From Callorhinus ursinus (taxonomy: Eukaryota; Chordata; Mammalia; Carnivora; Otariidae): a DNA stretch of 64,000 nt. The translations under genes and the position numbers were made by a program. The stretch is taken from NCBI RefSeq assembly GCF_003265705.1, contig NW_020312827.1, positions 22,068,413 to 22,132,412 of the forward strand, written 5' to 3'. Positions 13,191 to 23,310 of the stretch are shown piece after piece (the first letter of the stretch is position 1; each line of letters starts with the position of its first letter). Under the pieces are notes generated by a model. It was not told the DNA's origin, ran no database searches, and saw nothing but the letters and a program-made list of their open reading frames with translations.

Positions 13191-14029
13191 AAGAAGTCAG
13201 TTGGCGGGAATGCAAGCTCGTGCAGCCACTTGGGAAAACAGTATGGAGGTTCCTCACAAAGTTGAAAATAGAGCTACCCTACGACCCAGCAATTGCACTA
13301 CTGGGTATTTATCCCAAAGATACAAATGTAAGGATCCGAAGGGGTACGTGCACCCCGATGTTCATAGCAGCAATGTCCACAATAGCCAGACTATGGAAAG
13401 AGCCAAGTTGTCCATCGACAGCTGAATGGATAAAGAAGAGGTGGTATATATACACAATGGACTATTATGCCACCATCAAAAGGAATGAAATCTTGCCATT
13501 TGCAACGATGTGGATGGAACTAGAGGGTATTATGCTGAGCGAATCAGAGAAAGACATGTATCACATGACCTCACTGATATGAGGAATTCTTAATCTCAGG
13601 AAACCAACTGAGGGTTGCTGGAGCGGTGGGGGGGTGGGAGGGATGGGGTGGCTGGTGATAGACATTGTGGGGGGTATGTGCTATGGTGAGCGCTGTGAAT
13701 TGTGCAAGACTGTTGAATCACAGACCTGTACCTCTGAAACAAATAATACATTATATGTTAAAAACAAAAAGAAGAAGAAGAAGATAGCAGGAGGGGAAGA
13801 ATGAAGGGGGGGAAATCGGAGGGGGAGAGGAACCATGAGAGACTATGGACTCTGAGAAACAAACTGAGGGTTCTAGAGGGGAGGGGTGTGGGGGGATGGG
13901 TTAGCCTGGTGATGGGTATTAAAGAGGGCACGTTCTGCATGGAGCACTGGGTGTTATGCACAAACAATGAATCATGGAACACTACAGCAAAAACTAATGA
14001 TGTAATGTATGGTGATTAACATAACATAA

Positions 14030-14060
<31 letters not shown>

Positions 14061-14095
14061 ACGCCCATAAAAAAAAAATAAAGAAGTCAGTTGGC
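13191..14095 (+). mobile_element. 5'-truncated LINE-1 with intact target-site duplication
   Basis: The element keeps only about the last 120 codons of ORF2 (13220-13582; PYDPAIALLGIYPK and WIKKRWYIYTMDYY are typical of its C-terminus), then a 3' UTR and an (AATA)n/A-rich tail ending near 14080. The endonuclease and reverse transcriptase domains are absent, so it is not autonomous. A perfect 15-bp duplication, AAGAAGTCAGTTGGC, flanks it at 13191-13205 and 14081-14095. The cut site TT/AAGA fits the L1 endonuclease. It is antisense to NRXN3. Confidence 0.96.
13600..14015 (+). repeat. Tandem duplication inside the L1 3' UTR
   Basis: Unit 1 (about 13600-13760) and unit 2 (about 13856-14015) both start GAAAC.AACTGAGGGTT, continue into a G-rich tract, then GGTGATxG, and end with CxxAAACxAATxATxxATTATATG-like sequence. 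Each unit contains one four-run G-quadruplex motif. Confidence 0.7.
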
Positions 14096-14616
14096 ACCTT
14101 TATGCAGAGGGGCTACAGAGAATAGGCTAGGGCAGCTGAGCCAGGGGCTAATACAAAACCCATAAATTCAAAAGAGCAGTTTGCAACTTCCCTAAGGAGT
14201 GAGCAAGAAAGCATGTATTTGGATCACCACTTTACAGTTACAACTAGAAGTAACAGAACTAGAGAAATATTAAGGCTTTCAGTTTGTTATTTTCAAATCC
14301 TCCTCTAAGCAATGTATGGCATAACATAAATGAAGGTAGAACTGAATCTATGTCTTTGGTGTTCAGATAGGAAAGCAGTGTATGGTTGGATTTTTGTTTA
14401 AGTACAAGTACGCGGATTGCCTGTCCCACTTGTGTATTTCCTTATCCTGAATTAACCTCCCCAGTGGGTCTATGCTACTGTGTCTCTCAGATTTAACTCA
14501 TCCACTTCGAGATTATCTTGCTCCCTTTATTCTTAACAGAGATAAAGGCAATCCAAAAAATAAAGCTAACGGATCAGTAAAAACAGAGCTGTAGGCTTCA
14601 AAAGACACATGATCTA
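14096..14616. other. Unique intron, no feature recognised
   Basis: No repeat or exon recognised. Confidence 0.5.
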
Positions 14617-14830
14617 GATCGAAGGCCCCCTAACTACAACCAATGGGTAAATCTGGCTCATTGCAGTTTCTTTTTGTAAATTGTTTTATTAGAACACAGC
14701 AGTGCCCGTTCATTTATGTATTGTTTACGGCTGTTTTTGCACAACAGCAGAGTTAAATAATTGCAACAAAGACCTCATAAGTTGCAGAGCCTATAATTTT
14801 TATTATTTGGTCTTTTAGAGAAGAAGTTTC
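14617..14830 (+). mobile_element. hAT-type nonautonomous DNA transposon relic
   Basis: The order AATCTGGCTC, TTTTATTAGAACACAGCAG, CGTTCATTTATGTATTGTTT, ACAGCAGAGTTAAATAATTG, then AGAGCCTATAATTTTTATTA matches the common mammalian element that begins GGTCGGCAAACT. A related copy is at 34238-34442. Confidence 0.7.
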
Positions 14831-14845
14831 TTTAAATGAAGATAT

Positions 14846-14959
14846 TAAGGGGAGAGGGTATGCCGTGCTGGCTCAGTTGGAAGGGCATGTGACTCTTGAT
14901 CTTGGGGTTGTGACTTGGAGCACCACACTGGGTATAGAGATTACTTAAATAAAAAAAAT
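14846..14959 (+). mobile_element. Short carnivore SINE with perfect duplication
   Basis: A short form of the tRNA-derived SINE: a TGCCGTGCTGGCTCAGTTGG head, then CTTGGGGTTGTGAC and GGGTATAGAGATTACTTAAA. It is flanked by a perfect 15-bp duplication, TTTAAATGAAGATAT, at 14831-14845 and 14960-14974. Confidence 0.93.
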
Positions 14960-14984
14960 TTTAAATGAAGATATCAGGGTCTCC

Positions 14985-15205
14985 ATGCCTATATTCAAAT
15001 CCAGGTTGGCTTTATCACTTGCTAGCTGTATGATACTGGAGAGCATGTTACTTACTCTTACTCTTGTATATTACTCTGAGATTCAGTCGCCTCATCTCTA
15101 AAACGGGAATACTAATAGAATCACTTTCTAGAATGCTGTGAGGATTCAATGTGATGATCCATGAGCCTGATACAAAATAAGTACTGTATCAGTGTTGCAT
15201 CTTAT
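14985..15205 (+). repeat. MIR SINE relic
   Basis: CAAATCCAGGTTGGC, CACTTGCTAGCTGTATGA, ATTCAGTCGCCTCATCTC, then GAATGCTGTGAGGATTCAAT follow MIR order. Confidence 0.82.
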
Positions 15206-15714
15206 TAACTAACGTTATTCCCCTAAAATCCTTTATTCAAGGATATGTTGTAATATCCTCATTCCCTTGTCCAGGATCTACAGCTCTCACACACTTGTAG
15301 GCATTTGGAATAAAGATTTCACCGTTGAACTCTGAGAAAAACCACATTTCAATAATGTGATTAAAATGAAAACAAATTTAGTTTAATTAAACATTGAGAC
15401 TAGCAATTGTGCATTGGGCAGAAACACATTTCTAGTAAATGTTTAATAATGTGATTACAGAGTGTACTGCATGCACTGGGATGTGGGAAACAATAGTAAA
15501 TTTGCATGTGAATTTACCTCTGTCAACCAAATAATTCTGAGTTCTATATACAATATGAACTGAAGCATCCTGGGAAGCAGATGGAAAAGTGGGGTGGCCG
15601 AAAGAGAGAGGGGTGTAGGAACAAACAAACCTAGGGAGAATCCCAGTGTTGATACTTCCTGGCCCTGTGACTACAACAAATGTGCCCCAATCCCCCGAGT
15701 CTTGGTTTCTTCTT
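15206..15714. other. Unique intron, no feature recognised
   Basis: No repeat or exon recognised. Confidence 0.5.
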
Positions 15715-15934
15715 TTTCTTAAAAAAAAAAAAAAAAAAAAAAAAAGATTTTATTTATTTATTTGACAGAGAAAAAGGGAGAGCGCACAAGTAGGCAGAGT
15801 TGCTGGCAGAGGGAGAGGGAGAAGCAGGCTCCCCGCTGAGCAGGGAGCCTGATGTGGGCTTGATCCCAGGACCCTGGGATAATGACCTGAGCTGAAGGAA
15901 GATGCTTAACCGGCTGAGCCACCCAGGCGCCCCT
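15715..15934 (-). mobile_element. Carnivore tRNA-derived SINE, full length
   Basis: In reverse: GGGGCGCCTGGGTGGCTCAGC head, GATCCCAGGGTCCTGGGATC-like core written in two halves, CCCTGCTCAGCGGGGAG, then AAATAAATAAAATCTTT. On the plus strand a 25-A run (15721-15745) precedes the AAAATCTTT end, that is, a T run follows it in the SINE sense. Duplication is weak (TGGTTT on both sides). Confidence 0.94.
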
Positions 15935-16489
15935 GGTTTATTCTGTAAAATAAAAAGATGAATACTCCTCCCCTGTAACTATGGGGCAGATGACAGGAAC
16001 TGAAATAAGGTATGAACAATGCCTGCACATTAGTTCCTTCGGTGTGAAAGGTGAAGGTTGTCATGTCACAGTTTATGCTTCTGTACGTCTAGTTGGGGAG
16101 AGTTTGTTAGTACTGTCCCAGAGAACCGAAGGTCACAGCCCAAATCCACCCCAGGCCACTCCTGTCTGGCCTTCAGGCTCCATCAGACACTTAAATGGGC
16201 CACTGAACCCAGATTTTATCTGAATGACAGAACCTTCTTACACTATCTGGAACCACAGGTACAATATAGGGTACTGTACAGGAACACTAAATTTGCCTTC
16301 CAAGAGATACAGGCTAAAGTTCCAGGTATTCCTGTACTAGTTTATGACCCTGGGAGAGTTAATCTCATAAGTCTGCTTGTTTCCATTTATAAGATGAGGA
16401 TAAGAATAGTGTCTACCTCTCAGGGCTGCCTGGCGCTTAATATCTGCACAGTAAAATTTAAGTATTAGAACTACCTTGCTTGTGTACAT
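15935..16489. other. Unique intron, no feature recognised
   Basis: The 136-codon frame at 16058-16468 has no recognisable domain and shows no exon-like support. Confidence 0.5.
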
Positions 16490-16630
16490 GCACCTCTCCT
16501 TCACTAGATTAGAGGATCCTTAAGGGCAGGGGCTTTGTTTTATTTCCCATCACAGACCCACCATTTAGCATGGATTCATAGGCAAAGTAGATTTTAAATT
16601 AACATTTGTGGAGTGACTGAATGAATGAAT
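16490..16630 (+). repeat. LINE-2 3' end relic
   Basis: AGGATCCTTAAGGGCAGGGGC, then TTGTTTTATTTCCCATCAC and a terminal AATGAATGAATG match the 3' end of L2. Confidence 0.72.
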
Positions 16631-18408
16631 GCCTAAGGAGATTAAACTCACCCCATTGATGAGGATGGGGGATTAGCAACATCTCTTCTTAATAAAAGGC
16701 AACGTCAGTTAGTAAAGAGATTTCTGAAGTGCTTCTGCTATTTGAAAGTACAATATAAATTTTTTTCTGGCCCATTATCAACTCATTTTCATCATATGCT
16801 TTGATATAACCTTTAGCTTTGGGCTTGAATGGTCATTTTCCACTTATACACCTAAATCCCCAAGTGTTCTTATGCAGCACTGTGTATCAATCGCTGGCAT
16901 ATGGCAAACCCTTCAAACTAGGCCAACACCCAGCCTTACCATAAGGCTATAAAAGAACCACGTGAAAAACAATGCATCTCATAAAACAAACTAAATTATC
17001 AGTGGGAATCAAATCCAGTCCACATTAACTCCATGAACTGAAAATTAAAAGTGTCTCTTTGTCCTTGACTCATTGTCTCTTCTCTCCTCTGACCCTCCTT
17101 CCCCCTTCTTTAGCCCGCCAGGGTACTGACAGGGATTTTAGAGGAGTGGAAGGTCTTTATCTCTTTGAGATGAGCTGCAATATGATTACAATCGATTGAG
17201 TGATTTACAGTTTAGAGCGCCTTTCATTACCCTCTGTGCTTTACAGAATTATGAATGACATGCTGTATGTGAATATATATTATTATTATTATTGGATATT
17301 TACGCATCACCTTTCTGTAAGAAGCTAAATGTTCTTTTTAGACTTTAAATAACTACAGGGACCCTGCAACCTTGTACAAAACTTAAACTGAAGAGATCGA
17401 ACTTGGAAACTTTTCCTATAAACACAGCTATACTCCTGGACAGGTTCTGAGGACATTGGATGTCCATCTAACTCTGGGGCAGAGTGAAAACAGTACTGGG
17501 TAATTGCACTTTATGGTCAGGATAATAATTCTGAATTTTAATACTGAAGACAAATTTTACAGGCCAGAATTTCTATTTACTATCTAAACTGGAGCATCTC
17601 TGTGACAACAGAAAAAATAAAATGCAATTCACTTAGCTAGCTTTGAAATTATGCAATGTTTGATGAGTGTATTAATTTGAAAGAATTTGTGTTAATTACA
17701 GATGCCTTGCATAGAGTGAGATGTCATTAGTATTTTTCTGTCACATTAATTTCAAATGAGTATAATTTAAAAACCACATGAAAGGTGACCACGCTGTATT
17801 TCTCATCTTGAAAGTGTTAGATCTGGTTTAATATATACATATACTCATTATTCATAGAAATTAAGAAATCCTTTCCTTACATTTCTAGTTAAATAGTTCC
17901 TAGGAGTGACCCTCGATTTTCTCATTACTTATTTCACTGAGTCCCTAGACTATAATATGTATACCATTTAACATATGGTTAAATAAATAATCATCATGTG
18001 CCTTTTGTTAAATTCTACCTTCCCCTCTAAATCCCAAGGTAGTCTATTAACAATGAGAAAAGCATAAACTAGGACCCAACACTAAGATGTGTATCTCATA
18101 AAGTCCTGTAGAAGTTTCCAGAAGCATCATTCTTTTGATGAACAACTCTCTATCTCAAAAGCACCGTCCTATTCACAAATGAATTCTAGATAAATAATGT
18201 CTTTAGTTACTATAATTGCTGTCATATTATCTGATATAAATCTTCATAATGATAACAAACTCCTTTGTGTGTTATTTAATTATATTATAAATAACCTTGA
18301 GTCATATCTTGGCTTAATGTCTCAGGGACATGTGTCTTGTGTCCATGTGCCATGTGTTTACGAGTTCCTTTTTCCTCTAGCCCAGACGTTCTTCTCTCTT
18401 CCACAGGG
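16631..18408. other. Unique AT-rich intron, possible conserved noncoding DNA
   Basis: No repeat recognised in 1.8 kb. Stretches at 17150-17400 and 17640-17800 are rich in TAAT/ATTA cores (homeodomain-type sites) and free of low-complexity sequence; see findings. Conservation is a guess. Confidence 0.4.
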
Positions 18409-18429
18409 TGTGTGTGTGTGTGTGTGTGT
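18409..18429. repeat. (TG)n microsatellite, short
   Basis: About 10 uninterrupted TG units. Confidence 0.95.
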
Positions 18430-18964
18430 AAACACATACATGTATATAAACTTGTGTGTATGTATTCTTGTCTTTTTGTCTTCTAGGTCGTTAGGTTTAA
18501 TTTTAGCATTAGCTATAAGACCATAGTTTGCCTTGAAATGCTTATCACCCTCTAAGGGACATTTATAGGGACAGAAAGGCTCTAGGTTTGATAGCAGTAA
18601 TTGTATTTAACTTGTAAGATACAAGGCTATTTATCTTGTGGCTGGGAATTCACAGAAGAGAAAGAAGGGTTGCCTGATAAAACAAAAATTAAAGAAAAAA
18701 ATACGATGCACCCTCTCAACACTCTCCCATCCCCCAAGACCATTAAATGGTAAAAGAGACTTTCATCTAATAAAGCCCTTCCCATCCACGTAGATACGGT
18801 GTTAGAAGATAAAAGAGAACTGTGAAAAGAAAGAAGCTGCCAAAGTCCCATAGGTCGAACCAAGGATGTAGAGGAAGGCAAAGGTCATAAATGCACAGGG
18901 AAGTGCTAACTTGTAACTTGGCAGAAACTAGAGATTTAACTTGAAAGAAAAATTCTGTGAGCCA
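18430..18964. other. Unique intron, no feature recognised
   Basis: No family or exon recognised. Confidence 0.5.
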
Positions 18965-19110
18965 GGCAAGTACCTAAGATCTCTGAATGGCTCCTAATCT
19001 GTAAAATGGGAATAAAACTAACAGCAACCTCAACGGTTTGTAGCAAGGGTAAATAAGATGTTGTACATGAAGTGCGAAGTATGTAGTAAATGCTCAGAAA
19101 GGGTAGCCAT
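18965..19110 (+). repeat. MIR SINE relic (3' part)
   Basis: CTAATCTGTAAAATGGGAATAA, TTTGTAGCAAGGGTAAATAAG and GTATGTAGTAAATGCTCAGA follow the MIR second half. Confidence 0.8.
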
Positions 19111-19335
19111 CACCATCAGGATGATTCTGGTTAGGATGGTGGCATCTGCCATTGCTACGTCTCTGGGATAACAATCTTATGAATCAAGTGGGGTGATTAT
19201 CCCCATGTTGTTACAATGACAACATACATTAGATAAGTTCAGAAGGTATATGGAGCTAAATGCTCATTAATGTATTAATGATGTAAATAGAGATTTATAT
19301 CATATAAAACGAGTAAAAGGAAGAAAGAGCATGTT

Positions 19336-19772
19336 CTAGTTCTGTGCTGCCCAATACTGACCACCAGGTACCACCCTCATAGTGCTGGCCTGAAGACTGC
19401 ATGAAAAAAAAAATGTATTTAAATCTTCTGTGCCTAGGACATAATAATTGCACAATAAAATAATTTTCAGGATTGCCTGGGTGGCTCAGTCAGTTGAGTG
19501 TCTGTCTTTGGCTCAGGTCATGATCCCGGGGTCCTGGGATCGAGCCCCGTGTTGGGCTCCCTGCTCAGCGGGGAATCTGCTTCTTTCTCTCCCTCTGCTC
19601 CCCCGCACTTGTGCTCTCTCCCTCTCTCTCTCTCTCTCTCTCTGTGTCAAGTAAATAAATAAAATCTTTAAAAAAATAAAAAAATAAATGTTCAGGGCCT
19701 CAGTCATATCAGCCACATCACAAGTGTAGCTACAGATGACTAGTGGCTACCATGTTGGACAGTGCTGCTAGT
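19336..19772. mobile_element. hAT-type DNA transposon relic split by a SINE
   Basis: The left end has TCTGTGCTGCCCAATACTGA and the right end TAGTGGCTACCATGTTGGACAG, the inverted ends of a common mammalian hAT element (GCTGTCCAATAxGGTAGCC type). A carnivore SINE at 19471-19684 interrupts it. Confidence 0.75.
19471..19684 (+). mobile_element. Carnivore tRNA-derived SINE, full length
   Basis: TGCCTGGGTGGCTCAGTCAG head, GATCCCGGGGTCCTGGGATC, GGGCTCCCTGCTCAGCGGGG, a CT-rich tract (19615-19642) and an AAATAAAATCTTT tail. Approximate duplications end in TTCAGG on both sides (19466-19471 and 19691-19696). Confidence 0.95.
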
Positions 19773-19800
19773 CAGTCTGAAAAGAGAAACACAATTTTAG

Positions 19801-20136
19801 CTTTCTAAATATCAGCGCTTCTCAAACCTAGCTGCATAGAGAATCACCATGGGAGCTTTTTAAAACTACTGATGCCTGGACCAATGCTTCTCAAATTTGA
19901 CACTACACATGAATCGCCTGAGTATCTTGTTAAAATGCAGATTCTGATTCAGTAGGTCTGGGGTGAGGCCCAAGACACTCCATTTTTAACAAGCTCCCAG
20001 GTGATGCTGATGCTGCTGATCCATGGACCACACCCCAGACCAATTAGATTACCTGCGCCTGGGGCCCGAGAACTGGCAGTTTATTAAAAGTTCCCAGGAG
20101 AATCTTATTTGTAGCCAAGTTAAAGAACACTGTTTC
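19801..20136 (+). mobile_element. Two nested hAT-Charlie relics (MER5-like around MER3-like)
   Basis: The outer element runs CAGCGCTTCTCAAACCTAGC to GATGCCTGGACC (19812-19883) and resumes at CCCAGACCAATTAGATTA (20033) up to about 20130, as in MER5. Between them lies a second element with GATTCTGATTCAGTAGGTCT and CTCCCAGGTGATGCTGATGC, as in MER3. Confidence 0.7.
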
Positions 20137-20161
20137 ATATATATATATATATATATATATA
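20137..20161. repeat. (AT)n microsatellite
   Basis: About 12 AT units directly after the MER5-like element. Confidence 0.95.
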
Positions 20162-22213
20162 AAATCTCCACTGAAAAGATTTTTTGTAAACATCTTTTTG
20201 CCAAAGACCAACCCCAGCAAGTTGAAAGTCCATCGGAAGCAGAAACTCACTTACTTGTGAATCCTAATTCATTCCTGACAAGCTGGACTATTTAGCAAAG
20301 TCCTCAGGATGTCCTGGTTTGATTGATTAATTGATATATTCTGTGACCAAATGTTTGAAGAACTTATTTATAAGATGGTTTTAAAATGTACTTAGCAGTG
20401 TTCAAACACATTCATTAAGCCAGCCTTTCTCTTGTTGCCACTTTATCTCTACTGTCTTGGAAACACGTTCAAATACAGCTTTTCCTCTTGATTGTATTTA
20501 TATTTATTCTCCTCCTTGCAGGACTTTACTATCTATGTTTTTTTTTCTTTTTTTCCTCCCTCCAGTTGAACTGAAAGTAACACTAGCCCTGAACGGATGA
20601 ACGAGCAAGTAGATGGGGTTTGTTTTAAGGTGTGCTTCAAATCTGGCAAGGCCTCAAATGTTTGCAGGCGAAGACAGAAAGAAAAAGGAACGAAAACCTC
20701 CTGGGTAGGAATTAATGAAAACCCAAGACCTGAGAAATTTCAGCATCATGTCAAGTACAGAGACTTGTTTTTAACCCTTCAAAATCTCAATAATCTAAGA
20801 TGAGATGTGGACAAATAAATCTCTCCTATTGCATTTTGAACATCACTAAGCATTTAGCAATGTTTTTGCTCTCAGTACCTATAAAGACAAGATTACGTGG
20901 AATTGGACACATTCAAATACAACGTAAGAAATTTTCTAGTCTACTGGCCTAGAAAGAGCGCCACTTCTCCAACCTTTTCGTGTTCTGAGCTGGGTGGTCA
21001 GACAGCATTCAAGCTCAGGTCATCAGGAGCATTTTATTGACTGGAAAAGGGGAATCCAAGCAAGAGCCCTTCAAATGACTTGGTATGCAGTATCAATAAA
21101 GAAAGAAAAACAATTGAGACCCTGCTCTCCTCAGCACCATCTGCGGTGGGAAGATGTAAAGTCCTACGCACCAGAGCTTCTTGTCAGCCTTCATTTTCCA
21201 GGAAGCCCGTCTCTGGTCCGAAAAGCCTCTTACGGCACCACGCGCAGGGTTCTAGTAGGCCTGGTGACACGGCCAGCCACCCAGGCATGGCAGAGAGGAT
21301 CCTGAACCATTCCAGTCAGCTCAGCCTCCCAGGGGACCGAGAGCTGGGACTACAATTAATTCCTCATGCTGAAGTCATCTTTCACCTCCCCTCACTTGTT
21401 GCCACCACTGCATTATGTCAAGACAGTAATCAGAGACTTTATAAGGAACATTTGTTAGTGCCCAGATGCCAGCTCTGGGCTGATTTTTCTTTTACTTCCC
21501 TCTCCTGTTCCTTAGCCTTTCTATTTTCAGGTTCAAAGAAAGGAGTTGCTTTTGAGTTCTATACCCAGAATTAAGTGATACAAGATCCCAGTAGCCGTAG
21601 AACTACTTTCATTTGGATCCTTCCTGATTTACAAAGAGCCAATGCTGCATGCCCTGTGCCCAGCTGGTTTCTAAATATTTCACAGTGGGATGTTTTAGTA
21701 GAGCCACATAAAATCCTATGAATGTCCATGCGAAGATTCTGGAGTTGACCCATTCCTCCTGATACACAGACACCTGTTGAGCAGGAACAATTCCCTGATA
21801 GCATGCCCTCAAAATGAGTTAACTCATGTAAATATTCTGTAGGAGCTACTCCATATTTCTTTACTGTTTAAACATTAGCAATCGACAAGTAGCACAACCA
21901 CACTCCTGTTCCTGGTTGTTATACTTATCACTACCAATGAAAGAGGATAGCCTGGAAGAAGAATACGTCCCTTTTGTAGAAATTGCGTCAAGCCTGCCTG
22001 ACCAGATGTCTTTGTTCTCTGATGCCCAGATACAGGGTGTATTTTAATCTTACGGTTTAATATAAATTAAACACTGCCAGATTGCTCTAATGGTGCTTTA
22101 AATTTAGTTAAGTGGATCCTTTCAGTAGCACAGGGAAGCAGGAGGAAGAGAAAATAAGGTATCCAAAGGTCAAAAGGTAACCATTCCTAAGAAGTCTTGG
22201 AAGACTGGAATAT
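20162..22213. other. Unique intron, no feature recognised
   Basis: No repeat recognised in 2 kb. The longest open frame of the window (164 codons, 21080-21574 plus) is here, in a moderately GC-rich stretch. It has no recognised domain and I do not call it a gene. Confidence 0.45.
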
Positions 22214-22225
22214 AAAACTAGGTTG

Positions 22226-22463
22226 GGGGCACCTGGGTGGCTCAGTCAGTCAAGAGTCCAACGCTTGATTTTGGCTCAGGTCATGATCTCAGGGTCATAA
22301 GCCTGAGGAGCCCCACCCACATCAGGCTCCGAGCTGGGCATGGAACCTGTGTAAGATTCTCTCTCTCTCCCTCTCCTTCTGCCCCTCCTCCTAGGCTTCC
22401 CCCACCCCACCACTCTTGCTCACTTATGCTCTCTCTCAAAAATAAATTAATTAATTAATTTAA
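22226..22463 (+). mobile_element. Carnivore tRNA-derived SINE, full length
   Basis: GGGCACCTGGGTGGCTCAGT head, GATTTTGGCTCAGGTCATGA, a long CT-rich region and an (ATTA)n tail. The duplication AAAACTAGGTTG/AAAACTAGATTG (22214-22225, 22464-22475) has one mismatch. Confidence 0.94.
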
Positions 22464-22691
22464 AAAACTAGATTGTTCCAAGTAAATGTTTACCCTTTAA
22501 AAAAAAAACAGGAAAAATAAAAATAAAACTAGGATGTTGGACTTTCCATTACTACTTTCCAATCTAGGCAATGAAGTATGATGATGACTACTTCAAATAC
22601 TCAGTATCCTTCCAATTGCCTCATGGAAGCACATTACTATAGTTGTGACAAGGACAGCTTGGACTCAACAGAAATGAGCCTTTTAGCACAG

Positions 22692-22714
22692 CTAAAAAAA
22701 AAAAAAAAAAAAAA
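22692..22714. repeat. Poly-A tract
   Basis: A run of about 20 A in unique sequence, with no recognisable retroposon attached. A second, shorter A run is at 22807-22819. Confidence 0.85.
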
Positions 22715-22904
22715 CAACTTTTCTTTTTAAAAGGATTTTCGACTCCACATCTCACAATAACCACCTTTGTGTGGTTATGGGTACTGACCTATGTAATAGA
22801 TACTTTAAAAAAAAAAAAAGATGATGACACAAGAAGAGAGATGCTCATTTCTATCCATGCACTTTTCAAAATATCCCCCAATTTTTGTGGGAACAAGAGT
22901 GGAA

Positions 22905-23050
22905 ATTGTGCCCAGTTGAGAACAGGGAATATGGTCTTAGTTCTGTCCCATGTTTACTATGTGACCTTAGGAAAAACACAGCATCTTCCTGTGTCTCTTT
23001 TTAAATTTGAAATGGAGAGTAAGAATGTCCACCCTATCTAATTTGTGGGC
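22905..23050 (+). repeat. MIR SINE relic
   Basis: TTTACTATGTGACCTTAGG, then CTGTGTCTCTTTTTAAATTTGAAATGG-like sequence (22990-23015) follow the MIR core and tail, with high divergence. Confidence 0.6.
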
Positions 23051-23149
23051 TGTTTAATGGTCACAGTGAAGTCATCTGTATGAGTCAAGACATCATAGTA
23101 AAACAACGCCACCCAAATATTTGGTCATTCTCATAGCTAACATTGATTA

Positions 23150-23310
23150 TTGACTTAATTAACATTTTACATACATTCATTCAATCTATACATTAGCCCT
23201 GGAAAGTCAGTATTAACACAACCCCCTTTTATAGACCAGTAAACAGAGGTTGGGAGGTTAAATAGTTTGTCTCAAGTTACTGAGGGGAAACTGGATCCCA
23301 CAAATAGGAA
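23150..23310 (-). repeat. MIR SINE relic
   Basis: CCTTTTATAGACCAGTAAAC, then AGAGGTTGGGAGGTTAAATA and TCTCAAGTTACTGA match reverse MIR. Confidence 0.7.

Noticed and set aside
13220..13582. 120-codon plus-strand frame as a host gene
   Set aside because: It is the C-terminal end of L1 ORF2 inside an insertion bounded by target-site duplications.
21080..21574. Longest open frame of the window, 164 codons, plus strand
   Set aside because: No recognised domain or homologue, serine- and leucine-rich composition, no splice-site or promoter support, and it runs antisense to NRXN3. Another frame (20994-21305) overlaps it equally well, as expected by chance in less AT-rich DNA.
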